A stretch of DNA of 64,000 bases from Leptolyngbya sp. 'hensonii' (lineage in GTDB: Bacteria > Cyanobacteriota > Cyanobacteriia > GCF-001939115). Shown here one piece after another: positions 18,313 to 25,675 of the stretch. A model generated the notes under the pieces. That model was not told the origin of the DNA and ran no database searches. It saw nothing but the letters and a program-made list of their open reading frames with translations. The DNA is taken from positions 28,395 through 92,394 of the forward strand of contig NZ_MQTZ01000045.1 of the NCBI RefSeq assembly GCF_001939115.1, written 5' to 3'. Position 1 is the stretch's first letter. Each line of letters starts with the position of its first letter. Both the position numbers and the translations under genes were made by a program.

Positions 18313-20227
18313 GAGTCGTCAACTCATTGAGATCAGCGTCAGAATTATCAGCCGCCACATCCGAGATATCTGTCGAATCAACTTCAGGTTCATCAGGCAG
18401 ATCAGTGGGAACCTGATAAGAGGGAGTACTAAGAATTTCTTTTAGTAAAGGGTTGTGACTTCCTAACTGATATTTCTCACCCTTATCAGCGATAAATCCT
18501 CCAATTTGCTCTTCAGAAACCTGATAGTCTGATTCTCGCTTGTCAAACACAGAGAGAATGGCTACTAAAGGCTTGATTTCCTCTTCCTTCAGATCAACAA
18601 ACTCACCACCTTTTTGAATTAACGGTTCAAGATGATTTTTCCTGAAATGGGAATTTATAGGTTTATTTTTGGAGCGAACTAAACAACCACGAGTCAGCCC
18701 AAATTCTCCCTTGTCATCCCGAAGTCTTTTAAAACCGGCCCCCAAGCCACCTCCGCCATCATACTGAAGTACAGCAACTCCAATACTAACTGGTTGATCT
18801 GCTTCAGTGCCCTCAACTTTGAAATTGAGGTAATCGTCTTTACTGCCACCTTTCTTACCTGGCTTTACCCTCGTTGTAACTTTCTGGAGGGTTACGCCTT
18901 CTATGGTTTGACCAATCAATAGCTCAAATCCAAACAATAGGGCATCAGCCAGAAAATAGTTATCATCTAATCGGTTAGAAATATCCTCACTAAGTTCATT
19001 TGTGAATGCAATCTCAACTTCATCAGGGGGCGGAAGTGGTGGCGTATCAGGTACTTGACAATTTTCCTGGCACCATTGAAGCATTTCTCTGACAGTTGGT
19101 TTTCCCTGTCCAATTGCCCTGAGTTGTACTTCATCAAATGGGTAAACAGGATGAGGAGGAATAAGCCCTCTTAAGTCATAGTAATTTTTCAGAAAAAACT
19201 TAACTAGCTCTACTGCAGAATCACTATTCAAATAATTCAATTCGTAGGGTTTACCTTGAGCTGTAACCCTATTAAAAACAGCAGGGGGAAGTTGTTTGAC
19301 TTGCTCATCCCAAATTCCAGGCATCATTACTGTAAGAATGACACCCTGGTTGAGATTATCAAACAGCTCTTTAACCAAACCAGCAACAATTTGTGCTTTG
19401 TTCCACCCTTTATCATCACAATCTTTTTCATAATCAAGCTCATCAAAACAAATAACCAATTTGTTGTAGTCGCTGATAAGATCTAAAATTTGTAGAATTG
19501 CATCAAAGGACTGTTTCTGACTGGGAAGTCTTAGTTCATTGGCCTTAAATTGGGCTAGTTCTTTTCCACCCAACCAGTTGGAAGTATAAGCCGCTTCACT
19601 TTCTAAAAGAGTCCAGAAAATAGCTCGGACAATATCTGGATCTTTAACCGATTTAAATTTACAAAACTCACTCGTGAGTTTGTGAATCAATCCCGCTGCC
19701 TTTACTTCATTGATCGCTTCAAATCTTTTTACCAAATCCTTAGGAGCCAGAGAATTAGCACTAGGATTATGGGACTTTAAAGCATCGTTAGCCATGGCTG
19801 TAGCTAACTCCTGCCATTGCTTCACTCCCTGGCTGCCAATATTGGAAAGACTGTCTGCCAAAAGTTGTTGAAACCCCGGTTTAATCTGGTTGAGATCATT
19901 AAACTTACTGGCATAGACAAACAAAGCACCTCCCTGAGCCTGCAGCCGATGACGAATCCGGCTAATAATGTGGCTTTTCCCAGTTCCATTTTGGGCAGTG
20001 ATGAGAATGGAAGTTCTTGGATATTGCCCAGCCTGAATTTCGTCTAAGGCTCGAAATACAGCATCAGAAGCATGAGCATTGAGAAATTCCAAATCAGGGA
20101 ATCCCGGCCCCCAGATGTTATTGGCATTGACAAATGGAGGTTGGGCGAAAGGATTATGACTTTGCAGCGCAGCATCGACTGCTTCAATGGGCGAGGAGAG
20201 GGAACTGACCATATTGCTGTAACCCAA
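18305..20227 (-). CDS. AAA/STAND-like P-loop ATPase (cassette motor)
   Basis: A 640-residue ATPase. Walker A is AQNGTGKS (78-85); Walker B is KLVICFDELD (256-265, Asp262/Glu263); a sensor-1-like TVMMPG follows near 299. The spacing resembles the ORC/Cdc6-like or BrxC/PglY-like ATPases more than ABC proteins. After a helical lid (330-420) comes a basic region (KPGKKGGSKDD) and a beta-rich domain (about 465-560; VSIGVAVLQYDGGGGLG) that may be a second, possibly inactive, nuclease-like fold. The acidic tail is disordered. ATGs at 20227 and 20212 are both possible. It lies 51 bp after the winged-helix gene and overlaps the nuclease gene. Confidence 0.78.
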   Translation of the reverse strand: MGYSNMVSSLSSPIEAVDAALQSHNPFAQPPFVNANNIWGPGFPDLEFLNAHASDAVFRALDEIQAGQYPRTSILITAQNGTGKSHIISRIRHRLQAQGGALFVYASKFNDLNQIKPGFQQLLADSLSNIGSQGVKQWQELATAMANDALKSHNPSANSLAPKDLVKRFEAINEVKAAGLIHKLTSEFCKFKSVKDPDIVRAIFWTLLESEAAYTSNWLGGKELAQFKANELRLPSQKQSFDAILQILDLISDYNKLVICFDELDYEKDCDDKGWNKAQIVAGLVKELFDNLNQGVILTVMMPGIWDEQVKQLPPAVFNRVTAQGKPYELNYLNSDSAVELVKFFLKNYYDLRGLIPPHPVYPFDEVQLRAIGQGKPTVREMLQWCQENCQVPDTPPLPPPDEVEIAFTNELSEDISNRLDDNYFLADALLFGFELLIGQTIEGVTLQKVTTRVKPGKKGGSKDDYLNFKVEGTEADQPVSIGVAVLQYDGGGGLGAGFKRLRDDKGEFGLTRGCLVRSKNKPINSHFRKNHLEPLIQKGGEFVDLKEEEIKPLVAILSVFDKRESDYQVSEEQIGGFIADKGEKYQLGSHNPLLKEILSTPSYQVPTDLPDEPEVDSTDISDVAADNSDADLNELTTHE

Positions 20228-20278
20228 ATCAAATGAGGAGTAAAGCTAAGCGTTAAGTAAAGATAGAGACTGGTCTGG

Positions 20279-20923
20279 TTAAATGCGTTTGGCATAGTAA
20301 CGCATCGCACCCAAAGCCGTTTTGATCGAATCCTCTGTTTTATCAGAGGTTAGCTCTGGCATTTCACCACCGATGAGTTGAAAAATGTCTTTGCTTTGCA
20401 TCTCTAATAGCCACTCATCAAAATGAGTGCGAGTGACTCGATCGCCAATCTCCCGACGCAGGCGATAGATGGGCACCAGATTGTTCAGATTGAAATCCCG
20501 ATTCAGCCGATCGTAGACTTCCAGGGCCGCTGGCTTAAACGCCTCATAGGAATCGATCGTTGCAGCCTGAGTAGCCATGGGTGCAACGGTGCCCATGCCC
20601 CGGATCAATTGCAGCAGCGCATTGGCGGTGTTCTTCCCAATTTGAGCCTTGAAGGTAAAACTCTCGTCACCCAATCCAACCCTCAGTAATTCCTGGATCT
20701 GCTGGGGAGCGGAGATGGAAATTTTGCCTCGCGCCGGAAAGGCGATCGCTCCCTTTTGATTTAACTCGTCCAGGAATCCCTGATAATCTCCCGATTTCTC
20801 ACCAGTACGAACAACCTTTTTGGAAAGGTCGCCTTTCTTAATTTCTGTCCCCGCTGTTCCTAGCTCCCATAGCGCCAGTAGTAGGCGAGTTCTTGACTGA
20901 TCCGCTGTGTCCTTCAATGCCAT
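20279..20923 (-). CDS. Winged-helix-like protein, first gene of nuclease cassette
   Basis: A 214-residue protein with no family I can name. Residues 8-75 look like a winged helix (TRLLLALWELGTAG, then KGDLSKKV, then YQGFLDELNQKGAIAF with a beta-wing KISISAPQ). Residues 130-200 look like a second one (LVPIYRLRREIGDRVTRTHFDEWLLEMQ). Being upstream of an ATPase and a nuclease, it could be a DNA-recognition subunit or a repressor of the operon. An inverted repeat CTTGTA-N10-TACAAG lies about 28 bp upstream of its start. Confidence 0.65.
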   Translation of the reverse strand: MALKDTADQSRTRLLLALWELGTAGTEIKKGDLSKKVVRTGEKSGDYQGFLDELNQKGAIAFPARGKISISAPQQIQELLRVGLGDESFTFKAQIGKNTANALLQLIRGMGTVAPMATQAATIDSYEAFKPAALEVYDRLNRDFNLNNLVPIYRLRREIGDRVTRTHFDEWLLEMQSKDIFQLIGGEMPELTSDKTEDSIKTALGAMRYYAKRI

Positions 20924-20950
20924 ATTTTTGTTCCGTAGAGGAGAGGAATG

Positions 20951-20972
20951 AGCTTGTACTTAACCGTCTACA
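20951..20972. promoter_or_regulatory. Inverted repeat upstream of the winged-helix/ATPase/nuclease cassette
   Basis: CTTGTA (20951-20956) and TACAAG (20967-20972) form a perfect 6-bp dyad with a 10-bp spacer, about 28 bp before the first start codon of the cassette. This is a plausible operator for an autoregulating winged-helix protein; the evidence is position and symmetry only. Confidence 0.4.
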
Positions 20973-21304
20973 AGTAGCCTGCATCACCCACAGGATTAAA
21001 AATGGTTTCGTTAAAAGAAAATTTACAAGCACAAACTTAAAAGTCTAAGCACGTGTTGGAAAAGTCAGGAATTCAGTAAAAATGCTGACTCCGTGTATTT
21101 TGCTATTCGCAGCTTACATGGAGTGCGACACATGAGTAAAGCCTACCCTAGGTGGGTCATTTGACATGAACATAACCATTCCTCTCATCCCTTCTTCTCA
21201 GGGGAGAAGGAAAGCCTGATGGAAGCCCCTACTTAGGGTGAAGGCAGCACTTGGCTATGATCCGTATTATGGTGAGGCGACTTGCATAAAAGTTGACCTC
21301 GGGT

Positions 21305-21445
21305 ACATGTCACCTTTGCCCTCACCCTAAATCCCTCTCCCAATTTGGGAGAGGGACTTTAAAATGATTCGGCTCCCCTTCGCCCTTTTTGGGAGAAGGG
21401 GCTGGGGGATGAGGGCTAGAAAGCATCACTGCAAAAGTGACATGC
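21305..21445. repeat. MITE-like repeat with 15-bp terminal inverted repeats
   Basis: ACATGTCACCTTTGC (21305-21319) is inverted as GCAAAAGTGACATGC (21431-21445), 13 of 15 matching. Inside are the perfect hairpin CCCTCTCCCAATTTGGGAGAGGG (near 21333-21355) and the imperfect pair CTCCCCTTCGCCC ... GGGAGAAGGGG. At 141 bp and without coding capacity it looks like a miniature inverted-repeat element or a REP-type repeat common in cyanobacteria. Confidence 0.6.
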
Positions 21446-21811
21446 TCCCGTTGACCTCTCGCAACTTTTCAAACACCCTCTAACATTTGAATCTGTTTTT
21501 GTATAACTGCCTTATCTTCTGAAGCAATAACAAAAGAATTAACAAGTTCACCTTTTTAAGGACTTTCTCTCTTGCCTTAACCTGAAATAATAAAACTAAG
21601 TCTTCGATACCGTAGAAACACTACATTGAATTTAGAAGAATATACGGGATTCGCTAATATCAAATGAATTCAAAGACCTGATTAGAAGGGTCACATCTCA
21701 AATTCATCTCAAATCAAAATAAATCCGCTGATTAGTAAATCTTGTGTGAAAAAGTCCTGATCGACGATCGTTCCTATTAAGAGGTTCACCATACTGAAAG
21801 AGAAACGTACA

Positions 21812-21857
21812 AACGAAAGTGCCCTGCACAGGGTGCATAACCTGCAGGTACTTTCGT
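21812..21857 (+). promoter_or_regulatory. Stable hairpin in the leader of the PEP-CTERM gene
   Basis: CGAAAGT pairs with ACTTTCG, and CTGCA with TGCAG, leaving the loop CAGGGTGCATAACC. It ends about 24 bp before the ATG, just upstream of the AGGGGT ribosome site. It does not match a riboswitch class I know, so an mRNA-stability or translation-control element is the cautious reading. Confidence 0.5.
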
Positions 21858-21880
21858 CGGAATTCTTCTAGGGGTAATTC

Positions 21881-22708
21881 ATGAAACTGCTACAGAAATT
21901 CACTGCGATTTTGGCTGTGACGGCTGCTACGTTTGGTGTCGGTTCCTCTGCAATGGCATTTTCAATTACGCAAAATAACAACAGTAGTGCCCTGTTGAAT
22001 GCACTATTGGGCAACACGGACGGCCTCAGCAATTTTTCTGTAACGGCAACGGGAGATGCAGCAGCGTTTGGCCTGTTCAGTGCTGATCCCTTTGGCCTGG
22101 ATAATGGCATTGTGTTGAGTACAGGAAAGGCGCAGCAGGTTGCTGGTGTGAACACCGTATCCAATGGTGGGAGTGACTTCTCGACTGATTTCGGTTCTTC
22201 TGGAGCGACCGGAGATACGACCAGCCTGGAAATCAGCTTTGATGCGGATGCAACAGCAGATAAGTTGTTCTTCCAATATGTATTTGGCTCAGAAGAATTT
22301 GTGGAGTACGGCGGAAGTCAGTATAACGACAAGTTTGAGTTGCTGCTAAATGGCGTCAACCTGGCCAAGCTGAGCGATGGCAAGGATGTGACCATTAATA
22401 ACCTGGTGCCCAATCCCAGCGGTCCCTACCATGCGGATTATGTCAACAACCCCGCCGGTCCTAGCACGGTGACAAAGCTGGATGGCTACACCCAGGCTCT
22501 CACATTTGAAGGACTCTTAAACAAAAATGCCAAGAATACCCTCACGATCAAAATTCAGGATGTGGGGGATGGGATTTACGACTCTGCCGTGTTCCTGAAG
22601 GGGGGCTCTCTGGGCACCAAGCAACTCGTACCAGAACCTGGCGTGGTACTGGGTCTGATGGCGGTTGGTGGCTTGATGCTGCAGCGTCGTCGGCTGAAGA
22701 AGGCATAG
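21881..22708 (+). CDS. PEP-CTERM anchored protein, choice-of-anchor L domain
   Basis: A 275-residue exported protein. The signal peptide ends near SSAMAF (residue 26). The body has the choice-of-anchor L pattern: GLDNGIVLSTG, then DFSTDFGSSGATGDTTSLEISF, FQYVFGSEEFVEYGGSQYNDKFELLLNG and YDSAVFLKGGS. The C-terminus is a textbook PEP-CTERM signal: VPEPG, a hydrophobic helix and QRRRLKKA. It is expected to be sorted to the cell surface by an exosortase in connection with exopolysaccharide. No exosortase gene is in the window. Preceded by a leader hairpin and followed by a good terminator. Confidence 0.9.
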   Translation: MKLLQKFTAILAVTAATFGVGSSAMAFSITQNNNSSALLNALLGNTDGLSNFSVTATGDAAAFGLFSADPFGLDNGIVLSTGKAQQVAGVNTVSNGGSDFSTDFGSSGATGDTTSLEISFDADATADKLFFQYVFGSEEFVEYGGSQYNDKFELLLNGVNLAKLSDGKDVTINNLVPNPSGPYHADYVNNPAGPSTVTKLDGYTQALTFEGLLNKNAKNTLTIKIQDVGDGIYDSAVFLKGGSLGTKQLVPEPGVVLGLMAVGGLMLQRRRLKKA

Positions 22709-22795
22709 ATTCCCCTTGCCCTTAAACCTACCCTGGCCCTGCAGGCCACCGCTCCCAAGAGAGGATGTTATGAGGCCGTTATGACTGTGTGAGAA

Positions 22796-22823
22796 AAGGC
22801 ACTCCGATCGGGGTGCCTTTTTT
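22796..22823 (+). terminator. Rho-independent terminator after the PEP-CTERM gene
   Basis: AAAGGCACTCC and GGGGTGCCTTTTTT form a compact GC stem with a CGATC-containing loop and a six-T tail, about 90 bp after the stop codon. Confidence 0.88.
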
Positions 22824-22980
22824 GTGGCTTCCTTACCTTGGAACTGCATACCAGCCTCAATCTGGGAGACAGAGGGAAATCATTCAGGTCAAAGTCTCCG
22901 GAACTGCTCGACATATTTTGGTAGAAATTACTATAATTAGAGCAAGGGATTTGTAATCCACTCAATCCCAGGAGACTATC

Positions 22981-24348
22981 GTGGAAGACCAGGAACTGAC
23001 CGTGAAATCGGAGGAATATGGCCTCCTGACCGATTTATACCAATTGACGATGGCGGCCTGCTACGTCGGAGCCGGACTGGATCAGCGCTGGGCCAGCTTC
23101 GAACTGTCAGCCCGCCGCCTGCCCCAGGGGTTCGGCTACCTGATTGCCATGGGGCTCAGTCAGGCTCTGGACTACCTGGAAAAATTACAGTTCACCCCCA
23201 CCCAAATTGAGTCCCTGCAGGCTACAGAAATTTTTGCCGGAGCCCCAGCAGCCTTCTGGGATACTCTGGCGGACTGCCGTTTTACAGGCGATGTCTGGGC
23301 CGTACCAGAGGGCACTGCGGTCTTCGCTAATGAACCCCTATTGCGGATTGAGGCCCCCCTCTGGCAAGCCCAACTGGTGGAAACTTACCTGCTGAATACA
23401 ATCAACTACCAGACCCTGATTGCCACCAGAGCCGCTCGCCTGCGGGATGTGGCCGGACCAGAAGCCCATCTGTACGAATTTGGCACCCGACGAGCTTTCT
23501 CGCCCCAAGCCTCTCTTTGGGCCGCCAGAGCTGCTCTGGCCGGGGGGCTGGATGCCACATCCAATGTACTGGCGGCGCTGAAGTTAGACCGTCAGCCGGT
23601 TGGGACCATGGCCCATGCCCTGGTCATGGCTCTGGCGGCGACAGAAGGAAGTGAATTACAGGCTTTTACCACTTTTCACCAATATTTCCCCGGTGCTCCC
23701 CTGCTGATCGACACCTATGACACGATCGCCGCTGCCAAAACTCTGGCTGAGCAGGTACGATCGGGCCATCTCCAGATGCGGGGGGTACGCCTGGATTCGG
23801 GGGATCTCCTCAGCCTGTCCCAAGAGGTGCGATCGTTGTTACCAGAGGTTCCCATTTTTGCCAGTGGGGATCTGGATGAGTGGAAAATTGCGGCTCTCCG
23901 CCAGGGAGGAGCCTGCATTGATGGCTATGGTCTGGGCACCAGTCTGGTAACGGGAACGCCAGTGAATGGGGTCTACAAACTGGTGGATCTAGATGGAATT
24001 CCGGTGATGAAGGAGGCCAGTGGCAAGCTCACCTATCCAGGTCGGAAGCAGATTTTCCGGCGTTATGCCCAGGGACAACTGCAAGGGGATACGGTGGGGT
24101 TGATCACGGAGGTCAGAAACAGCCAGCCAGAAGCAGGAGTAGAGGAGAAACCCTTGATGCAACTGTTTTTCAAGCAGGGAGAGCCGATCCAGTCGATCGA
24201 AGCGTTGGATCAAATTGCTGCTCGCACCCGAGCTTCTGTCACCGCTCTCCCAGCCGCGACCCGAAATCTGGAACAGCCTCAGCCTCCCGTGCTAGAGCTG
24301 TCGCCAGCCCTGCAGGATCTGACCCAGCGCACCCGGCGTCACCCTTAA
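22981..24348 (+). CDS. pncB: Nicotinate phosphoribosyltransferase
   Basis: A 455-residue enzyme that salvages nicotinate to NaMN. N-terminal LLTDLYQLTMAACYV and GFGYLIAMG, phosphate-site EFGTRRAFSPQ, conserved GTMAHALVM and RLDSGDL, and GYGLGTSLVT are all present and in order. It starts with GTG at 22981, preceded by CAGGAG. The next gene begins four bases after its stop, and the third gene follows three bases after that, giving a pncB-nadD/nrtR-nadE NAD-synthesis operon. Confidence 0.93.
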   Translation: MEDQELTVKSEEYGLLTDLYQLTMAACYVGAGLDQRWASFELSARRLPQGFGYLIAMGLSQALDYLEKLQFTPTQIESLQATEIFAGAPAAFWDTLADCRFTGDVWAVPEGTAVFANEPLLRIEAPLWQAQLVETYLLNTINYQTLIATRAARLRDVAGPEAHLYEFGTRRAFSPQASLWAARAALAGGLDATSNVLAALKLDRQPVGTMAHALVMALAATEGSELQAFTTFHQYFPGAPLLIDTYDTIAAAKTLAEQVRSGHLQMRGVRLDSGDLLSLSQEVRSLLPEVPIFASGDLDEWKIAALRQGGACIDGYGLGTSLVTGTPVNGVYKLVDLDGIPVMKEASGKLTYPGRKQIFRRYAQGQLQGDTVGLITEVRNSQPEAGVEEKPLMQLFFKQGEPIQSIEALDQIAARTRASVTALPAATRNLEQPQPPVLELSPALQDLTQRTRRHP

Positions 24349-24352
24349 CCCT

Positions 24353-25672
24353 ATGCAGAATATCGCCCTGTTTGGTACCAGCGCTGATCCGCCTACTGCC
24401 GCCCACCAGACCATTCTGGACTGGCTGGCCCAGCATTATGACTACGTGGCAGCCTGGGCTTCTGACAATCCGTTTAAGGCCCATCAAACGCCCCTGGAAC
24501 ACCGGACTGCCATGCTGCGACTGGTCATCGAAGCCCTGCATCCAGTCCGGCCCAATATCGATCTGCACCCGGAACTGAGCAGCACAAAAACCCTGGTTAC
24601 GGTGCAACGGGCCCAACAACAATGGCCAGCAGCAGCCTTTACCCTGGTGATTGGCTCTGACCTGCTGGCCCAACTGCCCCACTGGTACCGGATCAAAGAT
24701 CTACTCCAGCAGGTGAAGGTGCTGGTGGTCCCCCGATCGGGCTACACCGCGAAACTGGAGGATGTGCAGGCTTTGGCGCAACTGGGGGCAACGGTCACGA
24801 TCGCCCAAATGCAGACTCCAGCCGTATCCTCCACCGCCTATCGGGAAGAAGGAGAGCCTGATGCAGTCCCCCCTCCGGTGAAAGCCTACATTCAGCGGGA
24901 AAACCTGTACGACTCTGCCCGTCTGGGAGGGGGAACAGGGGGACGGACCTCCCGCAAAACAGATTCTAAGAAAACCCTGGCCGACTTCAAAGTTGGGGTG
25001 GATAATGTCATCTTCTCTGTGGATACGGAGCAGAACCGGCTGCTGGCCCTTCTGGTGATGCGCCACCAGGAACCCTATCTGGGGCAGTGGAGCCTGCCCG
25101 GAACCCTGGTACGAACCGGAGAAACCCTGGAGGAAGCCGCCTACCGCATCCTGGCAGAAAAGATCCGAGTGGAGAACCTGTATCTGGAGCAGCTCTATAC
25201 CTTTGGTGACCTGGGACGGGATCCCAGAGAAGCCCCCGAAAGTTTTGGGGTGCGGTACCTGTCGGTGAGTTACTTTGCCCTGGTGCGGTTTGTCGAGGCC
25301 GAACTGATCGCGGATGGGGTAAGTGGCATTGCCTGGTATCCCATGGAACAGGTGCCCCAACTGGCCTTCGATCACAACAAGATTCTGGAGTATGGCTACC
25401 AGCGACTTCGGAACAAGCTGGAGTACAGCCCGATCGCCTTTCAGGTGCTCCCGGAGGTCTTTACCCTAAACGACCTCTACCAGCTTTACACCACGGTCTT
25501 GGGAGAAAGCTTTTCAGACTACTCCAACTTCCGCTCGCGCCTGTTGAAACTAGGGTTTCTCCGAGATACCGGGGTCAAGGTTTCACGAGGAGCTGGGAGA
25601 CCCGCCAGCCTCTACCGCTTTGACGCCGAGGCTTTTGCCCCCCTGAAAGATAAACCCCTGGTCTTTATTTAA
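24353..25672 (+). CDS. nadD: NaMN adenylyltransferase fused to NrtR-like Nudix regulator
   Basis: A 439-residue fusion. Residues 1-185 form a nucleotidyltransferase: GTSADPPTAAH (8-18) is the (H/T)xGH-type ATP loop and SSTAYR (159-164) the ISSTxxR motif, as in NadD. After a Gly/Lys linker, residues 212-345 form a Nudix fold. Its Nudix box is degenerate (GETLEEAAYRILAEKI; the REUxEE core is lost), so hydrolysis is unlikely. Residues 360-425 form a winged helix (FTLNDLYQLYTTVLG ... RSRLLKLGFL ... GAGRPASLYRF) like NrtR, the NAD-pathway repressor that senses ADP-ribose. The enzyme may thus carry its own transcriptional sensor. It lies in the pncB-nadE operon. Confidence 0.88.
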   Translation: MQNIALFGTSADPPTAAHQTILDWLAQHYDYVAAWASDNPFKAHQTPLEHRTAMLRLVIEALHPVRPNIDLHPELSSTKTLVTVQRAQQQWPAAAFTLVIGSDLLAQLPHWYRIKDLLQQVKVLVVPRSGYTAKLEDVQALAQLGATVTIAQMQTPAVSSTAYREEGEPDAVPPPVKAYIQRENLYDSARLGGGTGGRTSRKTDSKKTLADFKVGVDNVIFSVDTEQNRLLALLVMRHQEPYLGQWSLPGTLVRTGETLEEAAYRILAEKIRVENLYLEQLYTFGDLGRDPREAPESFGVRYLSVSYFALVRFVEAELIADGVSGIAWYPMEQVPQLAFDHNKILEYGYQRLRNKLEYSPIAFQVLPEVFTLNDLYQLYTTVLGESFSDYSNFRSRLLKLGFLRDTGVKVSRGAGRPASLYRFDAEAFAPLKDKPLVFI

Positions 25673-25675
25673 AGG

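Larger units (their letters stand above)
20924..21880. other. Gene-free stretch between nuclease cassette and PEP-CTERM gene
   Basis: No gene in 957 bp on either strand. It contains the cassette's upstream region, a hairpin CCTTCTTCTCAGGGGAGAAGG (about 21188-21209), the small inverted-repeat element at 21305-21445, an AT-rich segment (21480-21760), and the leader of the next gene. The amount of repeat DNA beside the cassette would fit an insertion site, but no transposase, integrase or tRNA end is present. Confidence 0.6.

Noticed and set aside
16786-20923. Tn7-type transposition (TnsA nuclease plus TnsC ATPase) as explanation of the cassette
   Set aside because: There is no TnsB-type DDE transposase or transposon ends, and the ATPase has an extra C-terminal domain.
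24353-25672. Active ADP-ribose pyrophosphatase domain in the NadD fusion
   Set aside because: The Nudix box has lost the REUxEE core, and a winged helix follows, as in NrtR regulators.
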